Below are positions 16,395 to 25,670 of a stretch of 64,000 nucleotides of DNA, piece after piece. Origin of the DNA: Herpetosiphon llansteffanensis. GTDB taxonomy: Bacteria; Chloroflexota; Chloroflexia; Chloroflexales; Herpetosiphonaceae. A model generated the notes under the pieces. It did not search any database. It saw nothing but the letters and a program-made list of their open reading frames with translations, and had not been told where the DNA came from. A program made the translations under genes and the position numbers. Every line of letters begins with the position of its first letter. Position 1 is the stretch's first letter. The stretch spans positions 1 through 64,000 of the forward strand of contig NZ_PUBZ01000114.1 in NCBI RefSeq assembly GCF_003205875.1. Direction: 5' to 3'.

Positions 16395-16879
16395 GCTCCC
16401 CCCAAATACATCAAATCATCATCGTCATCATTGTCATTGCTCGGTGCTGGCTCTGCCAACAATTCATCGTCGGCATATTCAATCAGGTGGCCAGTAAATT
16501 GACCGTTGAGGCTGAAAATCAAGCCGATACAGCCAAAAATCAGCGCATGTGGCAGAATCGTTAAGAAATCAATGCCACTGCTTTGGCCCGTCCAGCGGGC
16601 ATGCACCTGAATGACCACAAACAAAAATTGGGTTGCCAACAGGGCAGCAATTGCGCTTGGCGGCGCGCTGGGCAAGCCATCCCACGCATCGCGGCCAGCC
16701 TCGATAGCTCGCCATGCGATAAAGCCTGCCATAATCAGCAAAAACCAACCAGTCCAGCCATCTTCGGTAGAAAGAAAGCGCAACAGGCCGCACCAGACCA
16801 CAAAAAAACCACCGAAAATCAAGCCAAGTATCAGCATTAAGCCGGTAACGATATAATGAGCGACCTTGCGCTGTTGCAT
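16391..16879 (-). CDS. Predicted four-TM membrane protein with acidic tail
   Basis: 162 aa of unrecognised family. Hydrophobic segments lie at about 8-30, 40-56, 78-93 and 108-130. The C-terminal tail ends in a run of Asp and Asn (NDNDDDDDLMYLGGA). It heads the tight cluster that continues with the two phosphorylase genes, the two map genes and lspA, and overlaps the next start by 4 nt. The 10-nt gap upstream suggests possible read-through from the gene at 16890. Function is not known. Confidence 0.75.
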   Translation of the reverse strand: MQQRKVAHYIVTGLMLILGLIFGGFFVVWCGLLRFLSTEDGWTGWFLLIMAGFIAWRAIEAGRDAWDGLPSAPPSAIAALLATQFLFVVIQVHARWTGQSSGIDFLTILPHALIFGCIGLIFSLNGQFTGHLIEYADDELLAEPAPSNDNDDDDDLMYLGGA

Positions 16880-16889
16880 TGCTGCTCTC

Positions 16890-17567
16890 CTATAGCCCCA
16901 TTGTTGTGTTGCGTAAGGCTTGGGCCAAGCGCTGATCGCCCTCGATCGTCACATGTGCGGCGGTTTTGCGGCCAAATAAATACAGCAAAATTTCGCCTGG
17001 CTCGCCAATCACTTTCACCGCAGCCTCGGCTGGGTCTGCTTGACGCGGAAATGCACCGCCAACCTGAAATGCCAAGGCTCGGCCATCGGGGCGTACCAAG
17101 CTAATAATCCCAGGCGTTTTGAATGAACGCAGCATCATACGAGCATTGATATGCAGCATTTTCCAGATCAGGTTTTGCACTGCTGGCGATGAAATGCGTG
17201 GTTTATTTAAGCCTGCGCGGCGCAAATCTTCGTTGTGCACCCATTGCTCAATAAAATTGGCTAGCGCAATGCCTGGCAAACGAAAAGCCAGCGGCGGGCC
17301 ATTGCGAAATTCCTGTAATAATTTGAAGCGGCCTTGTTTGCGCGCTTGGCTCATCAACTCGTCGGGGTGCACGCCAAGCTTACCTTTGGTCGATTCAGCC
17401 AGAATAAAGCGGATCGGTTGTGATTCGCGGGCGACCATATGCGCCAACAAATCGGTGACGTTCCAGCCTTCGCAGAGCGTACTCGCCTGCCATTGGTCTT
17501 CAGTTAACGATTCAAGTAATGCCACGGCATCAGCGCGTTCTTGTTTAAGCAATTGCGAAGCATTCAT
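16890..17567 (-). CDS. DinB/maleylpyruvate isomerase-like (MDMPI) family protein
   Basis: 225 aa. The N-terminal four-helix domain starts QLLKQERADAVALLESLTEDQW and contains LCEGWNVTDLLAHM, whose His is a metal ligand in the mycothiol-dependent maleylpyruvate isomerase fold (TIGR03083-type). The C-terminal part (about 160-215) resembles the SCP2-like domain often attached (FQVGGAFPRQADPAEAAVKVIGE). In actinobacteria these enzymes use mycothiol, which is not assumed here, so the chemistry is open. ATG 17567 has GGAG 6 nt upstream; the longer frame from 17594 has no such site. Confidence 0.8.
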   Translation of the reverse strand: MNASQLLKQERADAVALLESLTEDQWQASTLCEGWNVTDLLAHMVARESQPIRFILAESTKGKLGVHPDELMSQARKQGRFKLLQEFRNGPPLAFRLPGIALANFIEQWVHNEDLRRAGLNKPRISSPAVQNLIWKMLHINARMMLRSFKTPGIISLVRPDGRALAFQVGGAFPRQADPAEAAVKVIGEPGEILLYLFGRKTAAHVTIEGDQRLAQALRNTTMGL

Positions 17568-17610
17568 GGCAACTCCAAGCACTAAAATTCTCATGATATT
17601 GTATCATGCT

Positions 17611-18093
17611 TCACCTTTGGGCGATGGCTAGGCCAAGTAATCCTTGCAAGCTTTGGCTCTGCTCGCTTGGGCTTTCGGGGATGCCGCGCAACACAATCAC
17701 GGCCACAATTAACAAAATGACTAAGGCAATTGCAATGCCGATCATCGAGATGAGGCTGGTATTGGTTGGCGGTTTATTGCTTGGTTGGCGCGGTTGTTGC
17801 GGTTGCTGATTGGCCTTCTGGCCTGTGCTTGAGGCAATTGCAGGCTTGGCGGGGGCGATTACAGGCTGATCGATGGCGGCTAGGCGTTTTTGGGCGGTTT
17901 GATTATGTGGTTCGAGTGCTAAAACCCGTTGCAAACATTCGCGCTGGCGCTCCGGTTGATGCACAACTTCGCTGAGCATCAGCCATGCCAACACATTAGC
18001 TGGCTCTTGTTGAATGACGAGCGCCAGATGGCCTCGCGCACGAGCCAGATCACCACTGAGTAAAGCTGCTTGGGCTTGATTCAATTCGTTCAT
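17611..18093 (-). CDS. TPR-containing protein with C-terminal membrane anchor
   Basis: 160 aa. Residues 1-75 form two TPR-like helical pairs (LLSGDLARARGHLALVIQQEP, and LQRVLALEPHNQTAQKRLAA). A polar Pro/Gln linker (about 85-112) leads to one membrane helix at about 117-140 (IGIAIALVILLIVAVIVLRG) and a short tail. This tail-anchored layout, with a TPR facing the cytosol, suggests a scaffold. Partners and process are unknown. AGGAA precedes the ATG. It is followed 43 nt later by the MDMPI gene. Confidence 0.75.
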   Translation of the reverse strand: MNELNQAQAALLSGDLARARGHLALVIQQEPANVLAWLMLSEVVHQPERQRECLQRVLALEPHNQTAQKRLAAIDQPVIAPAKPAIASSTGQKANQQPQQPRQPSNKPPTNTSLISMIGIAIALVILLIVAVIVLRGIPESPSEQSQSLQGLLGLAIAQR

Positions 18094-18203
18094 ACAATTC
18101 CTAATTGGCTAAAAGAGCAGCAGTATTTTAACCAAAAATTGTAACTTCGTTATTAATTGGTGGATTTGGTGGGGGGAGTAGGTTTGCTTACAAGGGTGTT
18201 AAG

Positions 18204-18315
18204 ATCCCCTCACCCACGCGGCGGGCGAGGGGCTTTTTCATCCAGATCGCTGGGAAACCATCGTTGACTCCCCCTCGCCCGCGTTCAGTGGGCGAGGGGG
18301 CTGGGGGGTGAGGGA
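18204..18315. repeat. Family A inverted repeat pair
   Basis: Two half-copies: CCCCTCACCCACG with GCGGGCGAGGGGCTTTTTC (18204-18239), and CCCCCTCGCCCGCGTTC with GTGGGCGAGGGGGC (18268-18300), ending GGGGGGTGAGGG. It fills the gap 18094-18322, in which nothing else is seen. Confidence 0.85.
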
Positions 18316-18322
18316 TCGTCAA

Positions 18323-19522
18323 CTATACCCCGACGCGCTCGATCCACAGTTGCGGGTTGCGAATTTCGTCGAGGGTTGGCAGCATTTCTGGGCCTTCCCA
18401 AACGCGGGCGGCGAGATCCTTGCCACCATGATCGGCAATTGCATTAACAAAGCGTTCGCCTTGCTCGTATTGCTGCATTTTGAGGCTCATGCCCGTGATG
18501 CGGTTGAACAATTCATCGAAGATTGAGCGTTTTTCTTTGCGATCGCTCATGCGCGCTTCAATCTGATCGAAGTTTGGCAGAATATCGCGGCCAACTTCAT
18601 TCATAATGTGGTTGCTATAGCCTTCAACCAACGACATTAATGCTTGCAGTTCGCTAAATACTTGGCGCTGGGTTGGGGTCAGCAATTGCTCCATCCAATG
18701 GCCATCGGTTTGTTCTTTGCTATTGCTAAAAATGCGGTTGATGAAGCTGCCAAAGCCATTGCGCAAGGCATCGAGCTGGCCGCCAAGCTCATTGAAATAG
18801 CGCTGAATCAAATTGCTGAAGTGATCGCGCACCCAGCCATAGGCTTCAAACTCATAGGCGTGGGTGGTTTCGTGCAGTGTAATCCACAAGCGGAAGTCAT
18901 GGTCATCAACGCCTAAGCCTTCTTGCACGCGGGCGATGTTTGGCTCGACAAAATAGAGCATGCCTGGCTCAGCTTGGGGCGAAAGCAAACTCAAATCATA
19001 TTGGCCAAGCACTTTGCGGGCTAAAACCCCAACCATGGCCCCAACTTGTGCGCCGACGAAAGCCCGATTAATCGCGTTGACCGATGGATTGCGGCCTGCA
19101 TTTTGGGCTGCTTGGCGATACAGCTTCTCGATTGGCTCAAACAAGCGCTCAAACGAACGCAAATTAGCATCAATCCATTCTTTGCGATCAACCACTTTGA
19201 CCCGTGAAAGGGTTTCGGGCAACTTGACGTTCAGATACTCATCGATCAAGGGCTGGCTGCGCTCGACCATCTGATCGTACTCAGCTTGGCGTTCAGCCCG
19301 ATTGACGACTGGATGCTCCTGCCATTGCGAGACGCGCAGGGCGATGGTGCGCGCAACTGACCAATCGATCAGTTTTTGGGGCGTTGTATAATCGTAGATT
19401 TTTTGGCCTTGTTGGCGGGTTTTATTGGCGAGATAGCGTGCGCCTGCGCCTGCGGCGGCACTAATCAAAAGCACACTACCAAGTTGTTTAATTGATAAAC
19501 GTTTTGTACTCACGTTCGACAT
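18323..19522 (-). CDS. Zinc-dependent metalloprotease-like protein (F420-biosynthesis-associated, DUF2342 family)
   Basis: About 399 aa. A hydrophobic N terminus (LGSVLLISAAAGAGARYL) is followed by the body known from the DUF2342 family, with IDWSVARTIALRVSQ near 60 and DRKEWIDANLRSFERLFEPIE near 130. The metal site is WITLHETTHAYEFEAYGWVR, an HExxH-like HETTH plus downstream Glu. Family members are annotated as coenzyme-F420-biosynthesis-associated because of genomic co-occurrence; a proteolytic role is not proven. Start: ATG 19522 is adopted, but GTG 19513 has better spacing from GGAAAGG. The gap to selB upstream is 92 nt. Confidence 0.78.
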   Translation of the reverse strand: MSNVSTKRLSIKQLGSVLLISAAAGAGARYLANKTRQQGQKIYDYTTPQKLIDWSVARTIALRVSQWQEHPVVNRAERQAEYDQMVERSQPLIDEYLNVKLPETLSRVKVVDRKEWIDANLRSFERLFEPIEKLYRQAAQNAGRNPSVNAINRAFVGAQVGAMVGVLARKVLGQYDLSLLSPQAEPGMLYFVEPNIARVQEGLGVDDHDFRLWITLHETTHAYEFEAYGWVRDHFSNLIQRYFNELGGQLDALRNGFGSFINRIFSNSKEQTDGHWMEQLLTPTQRQVFSELQALMSLVEGYSNHIMNEVGRDILPNFDQIEARMSDRKEKRSIFDELFNRITGMSLKMQQYEQGERFVNAIADHGGKDLAARVWEGPEMLPTLDEIRNPQLWIERVGV

Positions 19523-19614
19523 CCTTTCCGCTGGCACAAACACCATGGCTTCAGCATAACACGAGCATTTGGGCGGGGCTAGGGCTGCCAAGCTTTTCTA
19601 ACACTTCGTTAAGC

Positions 19615-21495
19615 TCAATAGGCTACGCGTACATCGCCAACTCGCCGCGTGATGCGCTGTTGATCGCAGTGCTCAAGCATGGCTTGGGCATATTTACGGC
19701 TGGTTTGCCAAGCATCGCGCGCTTGAGCTAGGCTAATACTTTGGCCATTGGCGAGTTGCTCCAGCACCCAGTTGTGCATGCGCTGATATTGGGTTGGCAA
19801 GAAATAGACCTCTGGCGCAATGTGAATCAGTTGCTCGGTTTGTAACAGATACCGCCAGAGTTCTTGATCGATGGTTGGCCAATGCTCACGACTGGGCGGT
19901 AGCGCCGGATTGGCCTGCCACAAGCCCAGCAAGGCTTGCATTTGGCCTTGTTGGCTGGGGCTTGGCTGGGCCTGATGGTTAGCGAGTTTAATCTGGTTGG
20001 CTTCGATTTGAAGCCATGTGTGATCGGCTAAGGCTTGGGTAATTTGGCTGAAACTGCTTGCTTCGAGGCCCATGCGTTTGCGCAACTCCTCGCGAGGCAT
20101 CGCTTGACGCAATGGCCATGTATGATGATAGTCGGCGAGGGTTTGGCGCAGCTTGGTTTGCAATTGCTGCCAATAGCCTGAACTGGTGATTAAACTGCTG
20201 GCCGTGAGCGTGGCCATTGTTGCTGAGACGATCACGATCATGCCGTTGTTGCAGCCCGTGGTTAGGCCTTCCAAGGCAGATTGTTGCTCCAAGCCGCTGC
20301 GTTGTTGCAGCTGTTGCCAGCTTAAACATTGCTGATCGAGTTGTTGCAGCAGAATTTCATGTGGCAAGCCATTAACCAGTTGTTGCAAATGCGCGATCAC
20401 TGCTGGACGCATGCGGCGATGGCGCTGCGGATGGGCATCGAGCACCTGAATGCCTGCAACGGTGGCTGCTGGCGAGGCTCGGCGCAAAATCCCCCGATCG
20501 CCACGTTGGGCGATGCTGGCTTGGTTTAAACGCAATTGAGCAAATGCTTGGCTATTGGCTGGCAAGCTATCGCGATCAAGCAAAGCCAAGCTACAGCTGA
20601 TTTCGGCGCTACCAAGATAGAGTTGCAAGGGCATATTATGGCTTAGGGTTGGCGCATCGGCGGTTGTTTCAACGATCACATCAATTAATGTGGTTGGCGC
20701 AAAGCTTTGAGGGATGGTTACAACATCGCCACGTTTGAGCTGTTGGCGTTCGATGCCGCTGAGATTGACCGCGACGCGCATGCCAGCTTGGGCCGCTTGC
20801 TTGCTGATTTGCTGCGATTGCAGGCCGCGAATCCGGCCACGCAGCTGCTGGGGTTGGATTTCTATTTCCATACCAACGCTCAAATTGCCATCGCGCAACG
20901 TGCCCGTGACGACCGTGCCAAAGCCATCGATGCTAAACACCCGATCGATTGGCAAGCGTGGGCTGTGCTGCTGAATTGGTCGGGCTGGCAATTGGCTAAT
21001 CAAACCATCGATTGCAGCGACGAGCTGGGCCATGCCAGCGCCAGTGCGGGCCGAAACTGGCACAATTGGCGCATTCGCCAGACTGCTAGTGGCAACTTGG
21101 GCTTGAATCTCGCTGCTGATAAATTCGAGCCACTCTGCATCGACCAGATCGCTTTTGCTCAGCACGATCAGCCCTTGATCAATACCGAGGTGGCTGAGAA
21201 TTTGCAGATGTTCGTGGCTTTGCGGCTGCATGCCTTCGTCGGCGGCAACTACGAAGAGTACGCCATCGAAGCCAGTTGCTCCCGCCAACATCTGTTTAAT
21301 CAAGCGTTCATGGCCTGGCACATCAACCAAGTTGACCGAATGGCCAGCAGGCGTGTTGAACCAAGCAAAGCCCAAATCAAGCGTCATCTGGCGGCGCTGC
21401 TCTTCTGCCCAACGATCAGGATTGATGCCTGTCAGGGCTTGAACCAAACTTGATTTGCCATGATCAACATGGCCGGCAGTGCCGAGCGTATGCAT
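19615..21495 (-). CDS. selB: Selenocysteine-specific translation elongation factor SelB
   Basis: 626 aa, delivers Sec-tRNA to UGA codons marked by a SECIS. The N-terminal GTPase has G1 GHVDHGKS (8-15), a switch with RRQMTLDLGFAWF, G3 DVPGHE and G4 SKSD in place of the usual NKxD. Beta-barrel domains follow (RVFSIDGFGTVVTGTL). The C-terminal about 250 residues are winged-helix repeats for SECIS binding. The start overlaps the stop of the glycosyltransferase gene by 1 nt (TGATG). selA, selD and tRNA-Sec are not in this window, and I saw no selenoprotein with an in-frame UGA among the neighbours. The location in a glycan cluster is odd. Confidence 0.93.
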   Translation of the reverse strand: MHTLGTAGHVDHGKSSLVQALTGINPDRWAEEQRRQMTLDLGFAWFNTPAGHSVNLVDVPGHERLIKQMLAGATGFDGVLFVVAADEGMQPQSHEHLQILSHLGIDQGLIVLSKSDLVDAEWLEFISSEIQAQVATSSLANAPIVPVSARTGAGMAQLVAAIDGLISQLPARPIQQHSPRLPIDRVFSIDGFGTVVTGTLRDGNLSVGMEIEIQPQQLRGRIRGLQSQQISKQAAQAGMRVAVNLSGIERQQLKRGDVVTIPQSFAPTTLIDVIVETTADAPTLSHNMPLQLYLGSAEISCSLALLDRDSLPANSQAFAQLRLNQASIAQRGDRGILRRASPAATVAGIQVLDAHPQRHRRMRPAVIAHLQQLVNGLPHEILLQQLDQQCLSWQQLQQRSGLEQQSALEGLTTGCNNGMIVIVSATMATLTASSLITSSGYWQQLQTKLRQTLADYHHTWPLRQAMPREELRKRMGLEASSFSQITQALADHTWLQIEANQIKLANHQAQPSPSQQGQMQALLGLWQANPALPPSREHWPTIDQELWRYLLQTEQLIHIAPEVYFLPTQYQRMHNWVLEQLANGQSISLAQARDAWQTSRKYAQAMLEHCDQQRITRRVGDVRVAY

Positions 21496-23537
21496 CAGCG
21501 TAGGTGAAACACAAGAAAATCTTTGCCAACCGCACTGCTGATGCGGCGCAACTCGCCCTCAGGATGCTCGCGCTGCAATTGCTCAATATGCACTTGATCA
21601 TCAGGATTGAGCACAATAATCACTGGGCGTTTTTCGGGCACAACCAATTCCATTTCGGGCTTAATCGTGTTGCTGGCATACCATTGCATATCGTTCAAAT
21701 GCACGCTGATGTTGCGCGATTCCTTCCAGAAATAGCTGTTGAGCATGAGGTAGGCATTGGCGTAGGGCACGCCCTGAGCATCGCGATAGTAGCGAATTGC
21801 ATCGGCAACCTCGCGATTATTGGGAATAAAGCCCGTGTATTGGCGCGCCATATCGACGAAGTAGCGATGGAAATTTTCGCGCCCAGCCCATGCCAAGAGC
21901 CAAATGCCCATGCCAACGCTGATCAAGCCTTGCAAGGCTCGTTTGCCGCGCCACCATTGATCAAACGGCTTGGCTTTGGTAAGCCATTCCATTGCCAGTG
22001 CTAAGGGCGCGGCGGCCATGGTAAAAATGACGGGCATCAGCACGCCAGTGCGGGCAGCGCTTGGGTTTTCAATCGGGTAGGCCAAACTGAGGGTTGTGGC
22101 CAAACCAAGCAACGGCAAACTCACCACCAGCATCCACCAACGCCATGAGCGCTCGATCAGCAAGCGCCAAACGATAATTGGCAAGCTGAGCAAGAGCAAG
22201 GCTGCGCTAACTTTATCGAGCAATGGGTCGAAGCGCACATTATTGACTTCGTTGCGATCGCCGCGCCAATTGAAGGCGACCGCCAAATTAACGTTGTTGG
22301 CCACGAATTTTTTAATATCGCAGGCTCGCTCGCTGCTGGTGTCTTGGCAAAACTCGCGGCTAATCTCATCGAGATGGTTGCTGGTGCGGGTGCTGACGCG
22401 AAACCAGAAAACATCGGGATAATCGAGCATAAAATGGCCCAGTGGCAGGAAAATCAGCGCTGTTGTGATCAGGGTCAAACTTCCATGGCCAAGCAAGGTG
22501 AGCCAACTCTTGCGGTTGCGGCGACGACGATCAAAGGCCATTAATCCAAAGACGGCGGCAATGACGAATGGCACCGCCCGAACGCCAATATAGCCATACA
22601 AACCCATGCCCATCCATAAACCGACCAGCAAGGCATCGCTGCGTTTGCCCAAGCGCACATAGCGCCAGAGCGACCACAGCACCAAGGCGGCGGGCAAGGT
22701 GGCATAGGGAAAGCGCAGGCCCATGCGAGTGGTTTCGAGCGGCCATTTGCCGAGCGCATACAGCATTGCGCTCAAAATGCCAAGTTTGCGCCCACCAAGC
22801 TCGCGCGCAAATAAATAGATAAACGGAATCGTTAGCGTGCCAATAATCACATTACCAAGTTTGAGTGCGATAAAGCCAAACGGCACGCCAAAAAAGCGAA
22901 TTAACGTGGCGATGTAATAGAATTGGCCTGGTTCGCGGCCTGTGTTATTGGGTAAAAATAAAGGCCGGCCACCCTGCAAAATGGTGTAAACATCCTCCAT
23001 CTTCCAGCCATGGTCAACCGTCATGTCGTAAGGCATTTGATCAAGCCGATAGAGCCGAATCCACAAGCCAACGGCGGTGACAATCAGTAAACAGCCAAAG
23101 GTCAGCCATGCGCGTTTGGTTTCGGCGCGATCGGCCCTGGGCAGGGGTGGGCGTTGCCATGGCAGCCATGCCAAGAGCCATAAACCAACCGCCAGCAGCC
23201 ATGCCCACGTCGAAAGTGGATTAAATTCATTGCCAAAAAGATTGTGCCATGCTACGAGCGCACTGAACATTGCCACGGCGCTGATGCCGAGCCGCAAGGT
23301 TAAATGCTGCAATGGGCGTTGATCGAGGGTTGGCAAGCTATCGGGTTTTGGTGGTTGGCGTTTGATTAGCCACCACCAGATGCCCAAACTGACTGCTGCA
23401 CCCAACAAGACTGCACCATCAAGTTGGCGAAACTGAAGCTTCGCTTGCACCTTGATCATGAGAGCTAGGGCAGTTCCAAGCAAGCCTAAGAGCCAAAGCC
23501 AGCCTAAGCGCTGGCTCGGAAAGACACCTCGTAGCAT
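21495..23537 (-). CDS. Membrane glycosyltransferase, GT39/ArnT-like (PMT superfamily)
   Basis: 680 aa with about 12 membrane segments, then a C-terminal soluble part (about 565-680). Between TM segments sit IRLYRLDQMPYDMTVDHGWKMED and REPGQFYYIATLIRFFGVP. These fit the first periplasmic loop with a catalytic acidic residue and the second-loop pattern of dolichyl/undecaprenyl-phosphate-sugar glycosyltransferases. Such enzymes transfer a sugar from a lipid carrier on the outer face. Neighbours are a methyltransferase and GT4/GT2 transferases, so surface glycan or glycolipid assembly is likely. AGGAG lies 9 nt before the ATG. Acceptor unknown. Confidence 0.82.
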   Translation of the reverse strand: MLRGVFPSQRLGWLWLLGLLGTALALMIKVQAKLQFRQLDGAVLLGAAVSLGIWWWLIKRQPPKPDSLPTLDQRPLQHLTLRLGISAVAMFSALVAWHNLFGNEFNPLSTWAWLLAVGLWLLAWLPWQRPPLPRADRAETKRAWLTFGCLLIVTAVGLWIRLYRLDQMPYDMTVDHGWKMEDVYTILQGGRPLFLPNNTGREPGQFYYIATLIRFFGVPFGFIALKLGNVIIGTLTIPFIYLFARELGGRKLGILSAMLYALGKWPLETTRMGLRFPYATLPAALVLWSLWRYVRLGKRSDALLVGLWMGMGLYGYIGVRAVPFVIAAVFGLMAFDRRRRNRKSWLTLLGHGSLTLITTALIFLPLGHFMLDYPDVFWFRVSTRTSNHLDEISREFCQDTSSERACDIKKFVANNVNLAVAFNWRGDRNEVNNVRFDPLLDKVSAALLLLSLPIIVWRLLIERSWRWWMLVVSLPLLGLATTLSLAYPIENPSAARTGVLMPVIFTMAAAPLALAMEWLTKAKPFDQWWRGKRALQGLISVGMGIWLLAWAGRENFHRYFVDMARQYTGFIPNNREVADAIRYYRDAQGVPYANAYLMLNSYFWKESRNISVHLNDMQWYASNTIKPEMELVVPEKRPVIIVLNPDDQVHIEQLQREHPEGELRRISSAVGKDFLVFHLR

Positions 23538-23558
23538 GGAAACGATCTCCTGAAAGAC

Positions 23559-24434
23559 TTAACTCAAGGGCTTGCGCGCTTTGACAAAGACATTGACAAA
23601 ACTGCGTTTTTGCAGCGTTTCTGGGCGCTCATTCAATTGGTCGACATAATTGATAATGCCACGAGCAAGGTTGAGCGGGTTTAATTTGCTGCCTTGGTTT
23701 TGGTCGCCACGCATGCGGTCGGCGCTCTTCATCCAGCGTTCGGGCAAAATCCCCGATTCGATTAAGGGCTTGCCAATGCCATAGACTACATACGGAGTCA
23801 TTGGAATGGCATAGTGGGTGGCTTCTTCGCAGCACTCAACCTCGAAATCGGCCATGCGCACTTGGCGTACCAATTCTGCTGGTTCATACAAGCGCACGTG
23901 GTTTTCCCAAATGCTGCCAAATTTGGTGTGGGTAAAGGGCTTGCCGCCAAGCCGCGTCCAGATCCAGCTTGCTGGGTCCCACCACAATGGATAATTGGCG
24001 TGTGGCACTGAGATGGCCAAAATGCCGCCTGGCTTGAGGATACGGCGCAATTCGTGCAGGGCTGCTTGTTGATCGGGAATGTGTTCGAGCACTTCCGAGA
24101 GCAGAATTTTATCGAAGCTATTATCGGCAAAGGGCATGCCTTGACCATCGCCGCGCACAAATGTTGCCCGTTTGGCATGCTCTTGGCCAACCAACAAGCG
24201 ATCAAACGCCTCATCGAAGCCAACGACGTGTAAATCACGCAGCTTATCGATCATCAAGGTATAGAAACCATAGCCACAACCACAATCGAGCACTGTATCG
24301 CCAGCTTGCAAGTCAAGATATTCCATCAAGCGACGGGCGCGGCGGCTATAGGCTGGGTCGGCCTCGTTGCGCAGCATGGTATCCATCAGCGCTGCATCGG
24401 CGGGTGCTAAAGCGGCGTAAGGTTGTTCAGTCAT
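23559..24434 (-). CDS. SAM-dependent methyltransferase, class I
   Basis: 291 aa. Motif I DTVLDCGCGYGFYT (about 49-62), an acidic residue binding the ribose in VVGFDEAF (about 75), motif IV ILLSEVLEHIPDQQAALHELRRILKPGG, all as in Rossmann-fold methyltransferases of the UbiE/Methyltransf_11 type. The C-terminal 110 residues are lineage-specific. It stands between two glycosyltransferase genes (22-nt and 16-nt gaps), so it may methylate a sugar or lipid-linked intermediate. Confidence 0.88.
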   Translation of the reverse strand: MTEQPYAALAPADAALMDTMLRNEADPAYSRRARRLMEYLDLQAGDTVLDCGCGYGFYTLMIDKLRDLHVVGFDEAFDRLLVGQEHAKRATFVRGDGQGMPFADNSFDKILLSEVLEHIPDQQAALHELRRILKPGGILAISVPHANYPLWWDPASWIWTRLGGKPFTHTKFGSIWENHVRLYEPAELVRQVRMADFEVECCEEATHYAIPMTPYVVYGIGKPLIESGILPERWMKSADRMRGDQNQGSKLNPLNLARGIINYVDQLNERPETLQKRSFVNVFVKARKPLS

Positions 24435-24449
24435 AATGATTGCTCTTTC

Positions 24450-25610
24450 TTATACAACCGATGCTGAAACGGGCTGGCCACACATTTCGGCCATCGTCCG
24501 TTCGTAGCTATCGAGGATGCCTTTGACGGAAAAAACTTGCTCAACTTTGGCGGGCTGAACTTTATAGGTTTGGGGATTTTTCAGTACTTCAATGATGCCA
24601 TCGGCCAAAGCGCGAGGATTTTGGGTTGCTACCAAGCGCCCAAACCCAGTTTCTTGAACCACGACCCGTGCGCCTGGAATATCGCTGGTCACGAGTGGCG
24701 TGCCTGCCAACAACGCTTCGATCTGCACCATGGCCAAACAATCGGTGCGGCTTGGCAAGGTAAATAGGTCGCACATGGCATAAAAATTAGCCAGTTTTTG
24801 GGCATCGCGCAACAAGCCAAGGAATACGATGCGCTCGCGATTTTGCTCGATCATTGGCAAGCAGGTCGAATAAAAATCTTCATAGACCATTTTGTGCTCG
24901 CCAGCAAACACAAAGCGCACCTCAGGAAAGACCTCGGCGATCATCGGCATGGCTTTGAGCAAGAAATCAAAGCCTTTTTCTTCGACGAAGCGCCCAGCAA
25001 AGCCAACAATTGGCTTATCGCTAATCCCAAGCTCTGCTTTCCATTCCGCAACTTGGCTAGGAATTGGCGTTGGCAACTCGACTGGTGGATAAATATAGGT
25101 CAATTTTTTGCTGAATTTTTGTAAAAAGCTGGAATGTGCAGCGTAATCGCGGCTATAGGCGCTGACGCGGCGGGCTAATTTGCCTGCCATGACCATTTGG
25201 CCAATCATCACTTTTTCAATTGCGCGATTGACGAGGCCGGTTGGCATGACCAAATCGCCGTGATGGCTCATCAGCAGTGGCTTATTGAGCACGCGGCATA
25301 AACCCGAAAGTAACAATGCCTCAAGTTGTGGCGTGTGCACGTGCACCACATCATGGCTGCGAATTAATTTGGCAGCGACGAACGGAAAATTGAGTGCGAG
25401 CATGCCTCGGCTAATTTGAGCTGCTGGCTTGAGCCGCAACACATGCACTCCATTCAAGATTTCTTCGGTTGGCAGCGTTGGCTCATGCTGGATTGTTAAG
25501 ACAGTGACGTGATGTCCACGAGCTGCGAGTCCTTCAGCCACCCGTTGGGCATGCATGGTCAAGCCCGTCCAGTGCGGCGCGTAGTAGGTCAAGGCAGATA
25601 ATATTTTCAT
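24450..25610 (-). CDS. Glycosyltransferase family 4
   Basis: 386 aa, GT-B fold, no membrane segment. The N-terminal domain opens with KILSALTYYAPHWTGLTMHAQ and contains VVHVHTPQLEALLL. The C-terminal nucleotide-sugar domain has VGFAGRFVEEKGFDFLLKA, FVFAGEH and the ExxxxxxE-type signature in LPSRTDCLAMVQIEALLAGTPLV, where the retaining GT4 motif is slightly altered (D for the first E). It probably transfers a hexose in the surface-glycan pathway. It is the first gene of a run continuing through methyltransferase, membrane transferase and selB. Confidence 0.88.
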   Translation of the reverse strand: MKILSALTYYAPHWTGLTMHAQRVAEGLAARGHHVTVLTIQHEPTLPTEEILNGVHVLRLKPAAQISRGMLALNFPFVAAKLIRSHDVVHVHTPQLEALLLSGLCRVLNKPLLMSHHGDLVMPTGLVNRAIEKVMIGQMVMAGKLARRVSAYSRDYAAHSSFLQKFSKKLTYIYPPVELPTPIPSQVAEWKAELGISDKPIVGFAGRFVEEKGFDFLLKAMPMIAEVFPEVRFVFAGEHKMVYEDFYSTCLPMIEQNRERIVFLGLLRDAQKLANFYAMCDLFTLPSRTDCLAMVQIEALLAGTPLVTSDIPGARVVVQETGFGRLVATQNPRALADGIIEVLKNPQTYKVQPAKVEQVFSVKGILDSYERTMAEMCGQPVSASVV

Positions 25611-25670
25611 GGGAAAATTCCAGCCATACTAGTTAAACGTGGTTATTATACCCTATCCACTTCGAACAAA

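Noticed and set aside
19592-19614. tRNA-Sec or SECIS near selB
   Set aside because: The gaps around selB are only 1-92 nt and hold no cloverleaf; no in-frame UGA continues into a neighbouring conserved protein.
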